64,000 nt of DNA from Desulfobacterales bacterium. GTDB lineage: Bacteria; Desulfobacterota; Desulfobacteria; Desulfobacterales; Desulfosarcinaceae. The DNA lies in the NCBI GenBank assembly GCA_016218685.1, contig JACRDD010000009.1, positions 1-64,000 on the forward strand, given 5' to 3'. The translations under genes were made by a program, and so were the position numbers. Below are positions 8,063 through 17,349 of this stretch, in pieces (positions within the stretch are counted from its first letter, which is position 1; the number at the start of each line of letters is the position of its first letter). Under the pieces are notes generated by a model that made no database searches, was not told the DNA's origin, and was given only the letters and a program-made list of their open reading frames with translations.

Positions 8063-9817
8063 TTATGGTTTTTTCAAATCGGCCATGCGGCTCAGGAATA
8101 CCTCGGGCGGCAGAAAATCCACCAGGCGCAGATCGGCGCGTTCGTTGCCCCGCGCATCCAGAAAGACAATGGTGGGTACCCCCTGAATGCCGTATTGCCT
8201 GAGCAGTTGTTCATGCAAGGGGTTGCCGCCCTGGGTCACATCCACCTTGATCATGATGAAATCCTTTTGGGCCTGGCGGACCACATCGGCCTGGTGAAAG
8301 GTGCCATGCTCCAACTCCCGGCAGGGGGTGCACCAGTCGGCGTAAAAATCGATGATGATCGGTTTTCCCTGGGCGGCCGCCTGTTGCAGGGTTTGCTCCG
8401 AATACGACTGCCAGTCGATTCCCGGTCCGCGCATGGCCCAGGCCGTGATCCAGAAGGTCGCCAGGACCAGGCAAGCCGTGCCCACGATGGCTTTCAGCCA
8501 CGGAAAGGCCGCGAAACCCGCCTGATTTTTATCGAGCCAGCCCAGGTGCAGACCGGCGGCCAGGGCAACCGCGACCGGCAGGACGATCTTCGGCAGTTCG
8601 GGCAAAACCGGCCGGATGAAGTAGGCCGCCATGCCCACCAGGACCCAACCCATGAGCTTGCGCACCCAGAGCATCCAGCCGCCGGCCTTGGGCAAGCGTT
8701 GCAGTTGGCCGGAGAAAAGCGCCAGCATGAAAAGCGGCAGACCCAAGCCCAGGCTGAGGACGAAGAAGATCAAAAATCCCATCCAGGGGTTGCCCATGCC
8801 GGCCACCCAGGTGAGCAGTCCCAGCACGAAGGGGCCGATACAGGGGGCCGCCACGACCCCCAGGGTGAGCCCCATAAAGAGACTGCCGAAGTAACCGCCG
8901 TAGGATTTTCCGGCCGCCTGGGTCAGGGCGCCGGGCAAGCGCAGTTCCCAAAACCCGAAAAGGCTGCTGGCAAACAAGATCAGAACGCCAGCCACGAGGG
9001 CCAGGACGATTGGATTTTGCAGCAATGCACCCATCAATCCGCCGGTGAGCGCGGCGATCACGCCCAAAGTCGAATTGGTCAGGGCCAAACCCATCAGGTA
9101 ACAGAGTCCATGCAACGCCAGTTTGATCTGACCGGGCCTGCCCCGGGCCGTGCGGCCCCCGAAAAAAGAGACCGTGATGGGAATCATGGGGTAGACGCAG
9201 GGCGTCAGGTTCAGGGCCAGCCCGCCGGTAAAAATGCCCAGAAGCGTCCAGAGCATGGCCCAGCCTTGGAGTGAGCGGGCGCTTTGGGGTTTGGCGTCCG
9301 CCGGAGATGGCGCCGATAGCCCGGCTGGGTTGCTGGCAACCGGTAATTTATGCTCCTGCCATTTGGGAAAACCGTAGGGATCGCGATAGACATTCTTGTA
9401 ACCCAGCGTTACGGCCACACGGGCCGCCGAGTCGCTGCGGACTCAGGTCAGCCCCGCTCAGTAAAAGACAAGCGCGCGCTCCTTGTCCGGGCCTAAAAAC
9501 GCCTTGAGTTTTCCCGCCTTGCGCCAGCGCGACCACCTGGTGGGTTCCATGGGAAAATTAAGCGCACCCGGTATATGACCGGTGCGGTATTCCCACTCCT
9601 GGCGGGTGTCGATCAGCATCGGATTCGAAGCGCCCAGGCGATAGCGACCGGCAAGTTCTTCGGTGGTGATGATGTTGTAGCCGCCAGCTTCGGCCTCGGC
9701 GATCACGTCATCCCAGGTGGCCTGCTTCGGTGCGACGGGGCGCTGAATGTACCAGACGGAAAGGATGGTGATCAACACGGCCGCCAAGGCCAAGGGGAGC
9801 GATTTGATTGCTTTCAT
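8063..9817 (-). CDS. rhodanese-DsbD fusion selenoprotein candidate, in-frame UGAs at codons 120 and 125
   Basis: A single frame of 584 codons runs from the ATG at 9817 to 8063, interrupted only by TGA at 9460-9458 and 9445-9443. Residues about 1-30 form a signal or anchor. Residues about 35-145 are a rhodanese domain (DTRQEWEYRTGHIPGALNF). Its active-site loop reads VFY-Sec-AGLT-Sec-VRSD and continues with the standard rhodanese ending GYKNVYRDPYGFPKW. Both UGAs sit where Cys is expected, the first being the catalytic position. Residues about 190-420 are the DsbD/CcdA membrane domain (TPCVYP, Cys 207; VAAPCIGPFVLG). The C-terminus is a thioredoxin domain with WCTPC at 495-499. So the periplasmic alpha domain of DsbD is replaced by a Sec-rhodanese. 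It would move electrons from cytosolic thioredoxin across the membrane to sulfur or thiol substrates. Treating it as two genes would leave a rhodanese truncated at its catalytic residue. Confidence 0.85.
9411..9460 (-). promoter_or_regulatory. two tandem SECIS-like hairpins after the rhodanese UGA codons
   Basis: Hairpin 1: TGAGUC (9445-9440) pairs with GACUCG (9433-9428), six pairs, loop CGCAGC starting 19 bases after the first UGA. Hairpin 2: GCGGCC (9427-9422) pairs with GGCCGU (9416-9411), six pairs, loop CGUGU starting 22 bases after the second UGA. Both loops carry G at their second position and both distances fit bacterial SECIS rules. The two hairpins abut, and the second UGA lies within the stem of hairpin 1. 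Folding was done by eye. Confidence 0.6.
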
Positions 9818-9865
9818 AAGCAGCTCGCTGACTTGCTTTCAAGACTCGGGCTTCATTGGCACCGT

Positions 9866-11176
9866 CTATTTTTTGGGCGACAATTCGCCTGGGGTGTCCA
9901 GTTGGACCAGGATCTTGTCGATGCGCCGGCCATCCATGTCCACCACCTCGAAACGGACGTTGCGATGATGGAAGTGCATGCCCGGTTCGGGCATGCGTTC
10001 GGTGCGGTGCATGAAAAAGCCGGCCATGGTGTAGAGCCCTTCTTCCTTGCACAAGCCGGTCAGGCCCGTATGGGCTTCGAACTCGTCGATGGCCAGGGCG
10101 CCGTCCACCAACCACGATCCATCTTCCCGGCGCGTGATGGGCGGGTCGCTCTCCTCGTCATGGTCCGGCAGATCGCCGGCGATGGATTCCAGGACATCGG
10201 TCAGGGTGATCAGCCCTTCGGTGGAGCCGTGCTCATCCACCACCACGGCCACGCGCAGCTTCTCCCGTTTGAACAGCTCCACGAGCTTGAGGACCGAGAT
10301 GCCCTCGGGAACGAAAAGGGCCGGCATCATCAAGGCTCTGAGATGGACCTCTTCGCAGCGCAACGCCACGGGAAGAAGATCCTTGGAATGGATGACGCCG
10401 ATGGGGCGATCCACCTGGCCGTCACAAACCAGCAGTCGCGAATAGTGCTTTACCGCCAGCGTCTCGAAGATCTCCTGGCGGCTGGCGGCCGCATCCACCC
10501 AGGCGATTTCGGTGCGCGGCGTCATGATGAGCCGCACCGGACGGTCGGCCGAGCGCAGCACGCCTTCGATCATTTCCCGCTCCTGGGGCGCGAAAATGCC
10601 GGCCATGGTCCCTTCGGCGATCAGGGACTTGACCTCCTCCTCGGAAACCGTCGATGGACGGCTCCCCGACAGCCCCAAGGCGTCCATTAGCACCTGCGAA
10701 GAAATCTTGAGAACCCAAACGGCCGGGGCCGCTAAAAGCGAAAGGGCGATCATCGGGCGGGCCACGAACGCGGCCACCTGTTCTGGATGCAAGAGGGCGA
10801 TGCGCTTGGGGACAAGTTCACCCAGGATCAGAGACAGGTAGGTGATGCCCGCCACCGTGACCGCGATGCCCATGGTCTCGCCGTGGGGCGCGATCGCGGC
10901 GAACCCGTTCAGCCACTGGCCCAGCCGGGCTGCCACGGTGGCGCCGCTGAAAACACCGGCAAAGATGCCCACCAGGGTGATGCCGATCTGAACCGTGGAA
11001 AGAAAACGATTGGGGTCTTCCTTGAGTTGCAGGACCGCGCGGATGTTGCGCTCTCCCAGGTTTTTCATGTGTTTGATGCGAGACTTGCGCGAGGAGACCA
11101 CGGAAAGCTCGGACATGGCCAACACCCCGTTGAGCAAGGTCAGAATCAGAAGCACAAACAGCTCAAGATAAAGCAT
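9866..11176 (-). CDS. HlyC/CorC-type membrane protein (DUF21-CBS-CorC domains)
   Basis: From the ATG at 11176 (AAGAGG 7 bases upstream) this is 436 residues. Residues about 1-190 are the four-segment DUF21/CNNM transmembrane domain (LTLLNGVLAMSELSVVSSRKSRI). A CBS pair follows (RPVRLIMTPRTEIAWVD and later VAVVVDEHGSTEGLITLTDV), then the C-terminal CorC_HlyC domain (DEFEAHTGL, HRTERMPEPGM). Family members are linked to Mg2+/Co2+ efflux or homeostasis; the old haemolysin name is not supported by the sequence. It is first in a - strand group followed 48 bases later by the rhodanese-DsbD gene, and it is divergent from the T6SS locus. Confidence 0.92.
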   Translation of the reverse strand: MLYLELFVLLILTLLNGVLAMSELSVVSSRKSRIKHMKNLGERNIRAVLQLKEDPNRFLSTVQIGITLVGIFAGVFSGATVAARLGQWLNGFAAIAPHGETMGIAVTVAGITYLSLILGELVPKRIALLHPEQVAAFVARPMIALSLLAAPAVWVLKISSQVLMDALGLSGSRPSTVSEEEVKSLIAEGTMAGIFAPQEREMIEGVLRSADRPVRLIMTPRTEIAWVDAAASRQEIFETLAVKHYSRLLVCDGQVDRPIGVIHSKDLLPVALRCEEVHLRALMMPALFVPEGISVLKLVELFKREKLRVAVVVDEHGSTEGLITLTDVLESIAGDLPDHDEESDPPITRREDGSWLVDGALAIDEFEAHTGLTGLCKEEGLYTMAGFFMHRTERMPEPGMHFHHRNVRFEVVDMDGRRIDKILVQLDTPGELSPKK

Positions 11177-11437
11177 CGTCAACCTCTTTTACCGACTGTA
11201 AATACGCTCATGGAAAAAAGATCGGCCACCGGCCGCAAGCCGAATGAACGATGGTTGTCATGGAGTCCTTGTGTATATGGTAACGGTGCTGGCCCGTCAA
11301 GCCGGCGCGGTCGGGGATGCTGAACGACAGCTCCTGATCTTGTAAAATTGAGGATTGTGCTTTTCCCGGGAACCGGTTAGTATTTCTCGAATCATTACCG
11401 AAATATCTCACAACTTTTAGATGTGTGACGAGGGGTG
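11177..11437 (+). other. divergent intergenic region between CorC-type gene and T6SS locus
   Basis: These 261 bases must hold the promoters for the - strand CorC group and the + strand tss operon. I saw no clear sigma-70 or sigma-54 promoter and no perfect operator palindrome. Confidence 0.4.
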
Positions 11438-11854
11438 ATGCGGGGAAAAAGGCTGCTGGAAAGATTGCGTGCCATCGATCGGCACCCGGACTGGCGGGGT
11501 GAATCCGACCCCAAAGCCGCCATTGCCTCGGTCATCGACCACCTGATCAAAATACTGAACACCCGCCAGGGCAGCGCGCCCACGGCCACCGACCTCGGCA
11601 TGCCCGATTTCACCAGCATTGCCGGCTCCCTCAACGCGGATTCGCTTCCGGAAATGGCCCAGACCATCACCCAGGTGATCACCAAGTATGAACCCCGTTT
11701 GACCCAGGTCCATGTCGATTTCGAACCCCAACAGGACAAAGCCTTCATGGTCGCTTTCAAGTTGACGGCCAATGTCCGTCTGGAAGACCGCGAAGTGCCG
11801 GTGGTCTTCGAAACCGTGCTCAATTCCGATGGCCAGATCACCATCATGGAGTAG
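11438..11854 (+). CDS. tssE: T6SS baseplate protein TssE (gp25-like)
   Basis: This 138-residue protein has the gp25/lysozyme-like fold of the T6SS baseplate wedge: N-terminal ERLRAIDRHPDW, central DLIKIL-type helix followed by ATDLGMPDF, and the C-terminal strand LEDREVPVVFETVLNSDG. ATG at 11438 is preceded by GAGGGG at short spacing; GTG at 11435 is an alternative. It opens a + strand run of tss genes that overlap or nearly touch. TssE joins TssF, TssG and TssK in the baseplate that recruits the contractile sheath, but the sheath genes tssB and tssC are not in this window. Confidence 0.93.
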   Translation: MRGKRLLERLRAIDRHPDWRGESDPKAAIASVIDHLIKILNTRQGSAPTATDLGMPDFTSIAGSLNADSLPEMAQTITQVITKYEPRLTQVHVDFEPQQDKAFMVAFKLTANVRLEDREVPVVFETVLNSDGQITIME

Positions 11855-11860
11855 TTGCAT

Positions 11861-13591
11861 TTGATCGGAAAATACTACGAAAGAGAATTGTCCCATCTGC
11901 GAACCCTGGCGCTGGAGTTCGCCGAGGCCCATCCGGCCCTGGCGCCCATGCTCACCGGGCAATCCACGGACCCGGATGTGGAGCGCCTGCTCGAAGGCAC
12001 CGCTTTTCTGTCGGGCTTGATCCACGAAAAGCTGGACGGCGATTTCCCGGAAATCGTGCACGGCCTGATCCAGCTCATCTTTCCCCACTATCTGCGGCCG
12101 ATCCCCTCGGCCACCCTGATGCGCTTTACCCCCAAGCGCAGCCTGCGCGAAACCATCGTCATCCGCAAAGGCACGGCCATCGATGCGGTGGCCTCCGAAG
12201 AGACCCGCTGTACGTTCACCACCTGCTACGATGTGGCCCTTTCGCCCTTAGCCATCGCCTCGATGGGGTTTACGACCACCGGCGGCGGGCAAGGCCTCCT
12301 GCGCATGGACCTGCGCCTGGAGGGCCTGAGCCCGGCCGCCTTCAAACCCGATGCCATCCGTTTTCACCTGGCAGGGGTCTACCCCGAAGCCTCCAAACGC
12401 TACTGGATGCTCTTCACCCGCTTGCGCGATCTGCGCCTGGTGGGTTCGGACGGCCAAGTCGTTGCGCTGGGCCGTCCGGCATTAAAACCGGTGGGTTTCG
12501 AGCCGGCCGAAACCTTAATCCCATACCCGGATCGATCTTTCCCCGGCTACCGCATCTTGCAGGAGTATTTTATCCTGCCGGAAAAGTTTCTGTTCTTCGA
12601 TGTAACCGGCCTGGCCCAGTGGCGCAACCGGGGCGGCGGCGCCGGTTTTCGGCTCGAATTCGACTTCGCCGATCTTCCCCCGGATCTGCCACCCATGCGC
12701 GAAGAGCACTTCCAGCTCTTCGTCAGCCCGGCTCTGAATCTCTTCGCCCACCAGGCCGACCCCATCGTGCTGGACCACAAGCACGCCGAGTATCCCATCC
12801 GGGCCGGCGGCGGGAACCCGCGCCATTATCAGATTTACGCGGTGAACCGGGTGACGGGCATCGTCCAGGGCACGGTCCGCGAGCGGGAGTACCAGCCCTT
12901 CGAGCTGTTCAACCCGCAGACCGAGGCCACGCCGGTCTACGCCTTGCACCATCGCCTCTCTCCCCTGGACGGCAAGGCCGAGCTGCATATCTCCGTGGCC
13001 TATCCTGGCGGGAAAGAAGAGCCGGGCCTGGAGACCCTCTCCATGGAGATCATGTGCACCAACGGCGCCCTGCCGGAGATGCTGCGCCCGGGAGACGTGC
13101 GGCTGCCCACCGAATCCTCGCCCGAACTGGCCGAATTCACCAATCTGCGCGCGCCCACGGCCCCGGTACAGCCGCCCTTGGGAAAAAATCTGCTCTGGCG
13201 GCTGCTCTCCCATCTCTTCCTGAATTATCTCTCCATGGCCAATGCCGAGAACTTGCGTTCCGTGCTCAAACTCTATGTCTTCACCGAGACGCGGGACCGG
13301 GCGTCGGTGATGGCCAACCTCCAGCGCGTGGACAGTATTCAGGAACTGGAGGTGCGCCCTTCGGACCGCTTTGTGGGCGGTCATCTGCTGCGCGGCCAGG
13401 AGATTCTTATCCGCGTCGAACCGCGGGGTTTCACCGGTGAAGGCGATCTTTATCTCTTCGGCTCGGTGCTGGATGTCTTTTTGGGAAATTACGCGGCCAT
13501 CAATGCCTACACCCGGCTGACCATGGAAGACACTTTACGCAAGGAGCGCTTGACATGGCCCATCCGTCTGGGCGACCGGATACTGCTGTAG
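11861..13591 (+). CDS. tssF: T6SS baseplate protein TssF
   Basis: About 576 residues. The start YYERELSHLRTLALEFAEAHP, then DPDVERLLEGTAFLSGLIHEKLDGDFPEIVH and LFPHYLRPIPSATLM (as IFPHYLRPIPS here), are the hallmark TssF/VasA motifs. No ATG is available: TTG at 11861 has GGAG 9 bases upstream, while TTG at 11855 is an alternative with shorter spacing. Its 3' end overlaps tssG by 37 bases. TssF forms the (TssF)2-TssG heterotrimer core of the baseplate wedge. Length is normal for the family and no disruption is seen. Confidence 0.93.
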   Translation: MIGKYYERELSHLRTLALEFAEAHPALAPMLTGQSTDPDVERLLEGTAFLSGLIHEKLDGDFPEIVHGLIQLIFPHYLRPIPSATLMRFTPKRSLRETIVIRKGTAIDAVASEETRCTFTTCYDVALSPLAIASMGFTTTGGGQGLLRMDLRLEGLSPAAFKPDAIRFHLAGVYPEASKRYWMLFTRLRDLRLVGSDGQVVALGRPALKPVGFEPAETLIPYPDRSFPGYRILQEYFILPEKFLFFDVTGLAQWRNRGGGAGFRLEFDFADLPPDLPPMREEHFQLFVSPALNLFAHQADPIVLDHKHAEYPIRAGGGNPRHYQIYAVNRVTGIVQGTVREREYQPFELFNPQTEATPVYALHHRLSPLDGKAELHISVAYPGGKEEPGLETLSMEIMCTNGALPEMLRPGDVRLPTESSPELAEFTNLRAPTAPVQPPLGKNLLWRLLSHLFLNYLSMANAENLRSVLKLYVFTETRDRASVMANLQRVDSIQELEVRPSDRFVGGHLLRGQEILIRVEPRGFTGEGDLYLFGSVLDVFLGNYAAINAYTRLTMEDTLRKERLTWPIRLGDRILL

Positions 13592-14664
13592 ACGCAGCCG
13601 GTCGACGCGGCGCCGGCCAACGCCCCGGCGTGCTGGAAACGCTGCTCGCAAAACCACGGGAATTCTCCTTCTCCCAAGCCATCCGGCTGCTCAAGCAGGC
13701 CTATGGCCCGGAGGGCGCCCAAGGCACCCAGGCATTCTTGCGCGAGCAGTTGCGCATACGCCCCTACCTCTCCCTGGGCTTTCCGCCCAATGACCTGGTG
13801 GCCATCGATGCGCTGCCGGCCAAGGATGCGGATCGGCCGGACGCGGTCCCGCGCTTCCGCCTGACCGCCACTTTCCTGGGGCTCTACGGTCCATCCTCGC
13901 CCTTGCCCACCTACTACACCGAGGAGCTGCTTGACGAACAGGGCGAAGACAAGAGCGTCAGCCGCGACTTCGTGGATATCCTGAATCATGGGTACTTTCT
14001 GCTCTTCGCTTTGGCCGACGGCTACTACCGGCTGAGCCGCCGCGTTTGCGAGGAAGGCGATCCGGAGATGATGGCGCGGCTCTTCGCCCTGGCCGGGTTG
14101 GGCCACGACACCATGCTGCGCCATTCGTTTCAAAATCCCGGCGCCCTGCTGCGCGCCATGGGGCTGCTGACCCAGTTTCCGCGCTCCGCCGCCGGTTTGA
14201 GCGGGCTGCTGGCCGACCGCATCGGCGCACCGGTTCGGGTACGTCAGTGCCAGTCGCGCCAAGCGACCATCCCCTTGGACCAATGCTGTTGCCTGGGTCG
14301 CGCGGACAATGCCCTGGGCGAGGCCTCCTGGCTGGGGTTTACGGCCATGGACGCCATGGGCAAGATCGCCGTCGTCTGCGGGCCCATGGCTGGGCCGATG
14401 TACTTGCGATGCATGCCCGGCCAGCCGGACTTCGACGAATTGCAGATCCTGATCCGCTTTTACTGCACCCAGCCGCTGGAGTTCGATCTGGAATTTATGC
14501 TGCTCCCCGGGCAAGCCCAAGCGGCACGCCTGGGAGATGCGTGCTGGTCGCGCCTGGGGTGCGATACCTGGCTTTCGCCGGAGCCGTCGGCCGAAGTCCG
14601 CGCCGTTTTCCCCGGGGCGAATGCAACCTGCGATAACCTTCAACCGAGGAGCCCGATGCCATGA
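13555..14664 (+). CDS. tssG: T6SS baseplate protein TssG
   Basis: This 369-residue protein carries TssG signatures: PREFSFSQAIRLLKQ near residue 35, a LGLYGPSSPLPTYYTE motif near 105, and LNHGYFLLFALADGYYR-type helix near 140. The N-terminal 20 residues are Gly/Arg-rich and overlap the end of tssF, so a slightly later start is possible. The 3' end overlaps the TssJ lipoprotein gene by four bases (ATGA at 14661). TssG wraps around TssF in the baseplate and contacts TssK. Confidence 0.92.
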   Translation: MAHPSGRPDTAVDAAGRRGAGQRPGVLETLLAKPREFSFSQAIRLLKQAYGPEGAQGTQAFLREQLRIRPYLSLGFPPNDLVAIDALPAKDADRPDAVPRFRLTATFLGLYGPSSPLPTYYTEELLDEQGEDKSVSRDFVDILNHGYFLLFALADGYYRLSRRVCEEGDPEMMARLFALAGLGHDTMLRHSFQNPGALLRAMGLLTQFPRSAAGLSGLLADRIGAPVRVRQCQSRQATIPLDQCCCLGRADNALGEASWLGFTAMDAMGKIAVVCGPMAGPMYLRCMPGQPDFDELQILIRFYCTQPLEFDLEFMLLPGQAQAARLGDACWSRLGCDTWLSPEPSAEVRAVFPGANATCDNLQPRSPMP

Positions 14665-15254
14665 GCGCTGCAAGCAAAACCCAGGCGCGTTTGTCGATTG
14701 TGGTCCTGTGCATGAGCCTGATCGCTTGCGGTGGTGCAACGTCCGCCGCCAAGCCCGCCGATGCGCCTCAGAACGCCGCCAGCCCCGAGCTGGTCCAGTG
14801 GACCCGCCAGCCGGGGGGCCTGACCCTGGAGTTGACGGCCGACGCGCGCTTGAATCTCTTCGAAGGGTTTACCCACAACACGATGCTGTGCATCTACCAG
14901 ATGTCCGATCCGGCCCTGTTCGCGGAACTGGCCGCCAGCCTGGGCGGGCTGCAACAACTGCTGGTCTGCGCCCCCTTGGACCCGAGCATGGTGGATGTCC
15001 AGCGCCGCTTCGTCAGCCCCGGCGAGAGCGCGACCCTGGTGTTGGACCGGCCGGCCGGCGCCCGCTTCGTAGGCCTGGTCGCCGGTTATGACGATCCCCA
15101 GCCCGGGTACACCACGGCCCTGCATTCCTTTCCGGTGAGCCGCCACCGGGCGGGATGGTGGCCCTGGTCCAAGGCCTATGGGCCCGGCAGCCTGCGTCTG
15201 AAGATTATGCTCAAACCCAATTCCATTCAAAGCACGGAGTCGAATCATGAGTGA
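14661..15254 (+). CDS. tssJ: T6SS outer-membrane lipoprotein TssJ
   Basis: This 197-residue exported protein has a hydrophobic signal ending in the lipobox LIAC, with lipidated Cys at about residue 23. The mature part has the TssJ/SciN transthyretin-like pattern: LTLELTADARLNLF, CIYQMSDPALFAELA, and VSPGESATLVLDRPAGARFVGLVAGY. TssJ anchors the TssL-TssM membrane complex to the outer membrane. GAGGAG precedes the ATG by about 9 bases. It overlaps tssG upstream and tssK downstream by eight bases, so expression is likely coupled. Confidence 0.9.
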   Translation: MSAASKTQARLSIVVLCMSLIACGGATSAAKPADAPQNAASPELVQWTRQPGGLTLELTADARLNLFEGFTHNTMLCIYQMSDPALFAELAASLGGLQQLLVCAPLDPSMVDVQRRFVSPGESATLVLDRPAGARFVGLVAGYDDPQPGYTTALHSFPVSRHRAGWWPWSKAYGPGSLRLKIMLKPNSIQSTESNHE

Positions 15255-16644
15255 CGGTCCGATCTACTGGCACCCTGGACTTTTCCTGCAACCCCAGCAT
15301 TTTCAGATCCTGCAGCGCCAACTGAGCGCTGCCCTGGGCCCCCTGCTGGCGCACATCACGCCTTACTTCTGGGGCGTGGCCGACCTTGCGGTGAACGCGG
15401 CGGCCCTGGCCGCCGGCCGCCTGGAATTGAGCGCGATCCGGTTGGTATTTCCCACCACAGCCGAAATGATCGCTTTTCCCGGCAACGCGGTCTGCGCCGG
15501 GCGGCAACTGGCCAAGGAGGCCATCCCCGTGGACGGCGCCCTGAAGGCCTATGTGGGCCTGCGGGCCGTCAAGCCTGACCAGCCCAACGTCACCGTGGCC
15601 GAAACGCTCGACCAGATGGCCCTGGCCCCCACCCGCCTGGCGGTGCCGGTGGCGCCGGAGACGGTCGCGGACATCTACGGCAAGGGACCCGCCGCCCAGG
15701 TCCGGCGCATGGCCTACGTCCTTTCGCTGGTTTTCGAAAACGAGCTGGACCAGGCCGGCGATATGGATCTGATTCCGGTGGCCCGCCTGACGCGCGAAGG
15801 CGACCGGATCAACATCGATCCGAACTTCGTGCCGCCCAGTTTGACGGTTGCGGCCGCGCCCGTGCTATCCGCCATGCTCCGGGCAGTGCGGGACCGCGTC
15901 CTGGGAAGGGCCCGCCAACTCGAGGGCTATAAAAACCTTTCGGCCAAGGGGGCGGCCTCGTCCGATTTTACGCTGCTGCTCATGGGGCTGCGCACGCTGT
16001 CGCGCTTTGCGGCCCGCCTGGACCATGCCGCGGCGGCGCCCTGCCTGTCGCCCTGGGAGGCCTACGGCCTGCTGCGGGAATTGGTCGCCGAACTCTCGGT
16101 CTTCTCGTTGAATATCAGCCTGCTGGGCGAAGACTGGCAGGAGAAAAAGCGGGTGCCCGATTACAGCCACACCGACCTGGGGGCCTGCTTCCGCGCCGCC
16201 TGCGACGTGATCGAGCACCTGCTCGAAGGCCTCTCCGCCGGGCCACGCTTCGTGACCCGCTTTGCTTTCAGCGATCCTTACTGGAGTGCCCAGCTGCCAC
16301 CGCAGATCATGACTGAAACCAAGGCCTCGGGTGGTGATTTCTGGTTGGTGTTGCATTCGGAGAAGATGGCGCCGGAGGTTATGGGCGCCTCCGCCGGCCG
16401 GCTGCTCAAACTCGCGCCGCCCGCCGGCATGGAGTCGCTTCTGGTGCGGGCCTTGCCGGGTCTGCCGCTGGCGCCTTCGGCCGGTCCGCCGCCGGGCCTG
16501 CCCCGCATGCAGGGGGCTATCTACTTCCACATCGACCGGGAGAGCCCGCTGTGGGCTGAGGTGGAAAAAGACGGCAAGCTGTGCCTGCATTGGAGCGGCG
16601 CCCCGGACGACCTGGACGCCCAACTGGCCGTTCTCGGGAGGTAA
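15247..16644 (+). CDS. tssK: T6SS baseplate-membrane linker TssK
   Basis: The 465-residue protein starts with the TssK motif IYWHPGLFLQPQHFQ and continues with LDQMALAPTRLAVPV and FENELDQAGDMDLIPVARL. The C-terminal half contains RFVTRFAFSDPYW and a final LCLHWSGAPDD. TssK trimers bind the TssFG wedge and dock it onto the TssL-TssM membrane complex. A GGAG site precedes the ATG. tssL follows after three bases. Length is normal. Confidence 0.95.
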   Translation: MSDGPIYWHPGLFLQPQHFQILQRQLSAALGPLLAHITPYFWGVADLAVNAAALAAGRLELSAIRLVFPTTAEMIAFPGNAVCAGRQLAKEAIPVDGALKAYVGLRAVKPDQPNVTVAETLDQMALAPTRLAVPVAPETVADIYGKGPAAQVRRMAYVLSLVFENELDQAGDMDLIPVARLTREGDRINIDPNFVPPSLTVAAAPVLSAMLRAVRDRVLGRARQLEGYKNLSAKGAASSDFTLLLMGLRTLSRFAARLDHAAAAPCLSPWEAYGLLRELVAELSVFSLNISLLGEDWQEKKRVPDYSHTDLGACFRAACDVIEHLLEGLSAGPRFVTRFAFSDPYWSAQLPPQIMTETKASGGDFWLVLHSEKMAPEVMGASAGRLLKLAPPAGMESLLVRALPGLPLAPSAGPPPGLPRMQGAIYFHIDRESPLWAEVEKDGKLCLHWSGAPDDLDAQLAVLGR

Positions 16645-16647
16645 TCC

Positions 16648-17343
16648 ATGGCCCTGATCGATCATTTTCTTCCGCCCATGGCCTTCGCAGCCATGCTGGC
16701 CTCCGAGGAAAATCTGGCGAATACTTCTTTCGAAACCGCCCGGGCCGATATGGAACGGCTCCTGGATCAGGCCGCAGCCAAGGCGCGCCTGGAAAAGCCG
16801 GCCCAGGCGGACGACGCCCTTTTCGCCGTGTGCGCTTTTGCCGATGAAGCCATCCTGGATTCCTCCTGGCCGGGACGGCAAGCGTGGATGCGCCGCAAGC
16901 TGCAGGAGACCCGCTTTCAGACCGCCAATGCCGGCCTGGAGTTCTATGAGCGGCTGGAGATGCTGCGCACTGGCACCGCTCCCGGTGAAGCGGCCGGAAC
17001 TTCGGCCCTGGATGCGGGCCGGCGCGAACTGCTGGAAGTCTACGTGGCCTGCCTGACCCTCGGTTTCCGGGGCAAATACAATGATTCCCAGGGCAAGGCC
17101 CAGGTCGAGCGCTTGGCCGGCGACCAGCTCCAGCGGCTTCTGGCAGACAGCGGACGGCCGGACGAGAAGATCTTCCCCGAAGCTTACGACGAGGGCTTGC
17201 CGCCGGCCAAGCGGTCCTTTTTCACGCCGGTCGCCAAAGCCCTCCTTTTTTTCGGGCTGCCGTTGCTGCTGGCGGTGGGGATTTATGCGGCTTATGCTTC
17301 TTTGTTGTCCGCTTTTGTTCAAAGATGGTTGGGGGCGTTGTAA
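16648..17343 (+). CDS. tssL: T6SS inner-membrane protein TssL (DotU/IcmH family), short form
   Basis: 231 residues with a large N-terminal cytoplasmic helical domain (FAVCAFADEAILDSSWPGR, the DotU signature, and LEFYERLEML), a GFRGKY-type motif (CLTLGFRGKYND) and one C-terminal membrane segment near residues 195-220. There is no OmpA-like peptidoglycan-binding extension after the membrane helix, so this is the unextended TssL type and needs another protein for cell-wall anchoring. GGGAGG lies upstream of the ATG. tssM begins seven bases later. Confidence 0.93.
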   Translation: MALIDHFLPPMAFAAMLASEENLANTSFETARADMERLLDQAAAKARLEKPAQADDALFAVCAFADEAILDSSWPGRQAWMRRKLQETRFQTANAGLEFYERLEMLRTGTAPGEAAGTSALDAGRRELLEVYVACLTLGFRGKYNDSQGKAQVERLAGDQLQRLLADSGRPDEKIFPEAYDEGLPPAKRSFFTPVAKALLFFGLPLLLAVGIYAAYASLLSAFVQRWLGAL

Positions 17344-17349
17344 TCCATT

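Noticed and set aside
8195-9274. Long open frame on the + strand opposite the DsbD part of the selenoprotein gene
   Set aside because: Its translation is low-complexity (Gln/Gly/Arg-rich) with no domain, while the - strand encodes complete DsbD and thioredoxin motifs; it is a GC-driven shadow.
9443-9460. Two separate genes (rhodanese ending at UGA and DsbD starting at GTG 9418)
   Set aside because: The rhodanese would lose its catalytic residue and last strands, the GTG has no ribosome site, and both halves are in the same frame with Cys-expected positions at the UGAs.
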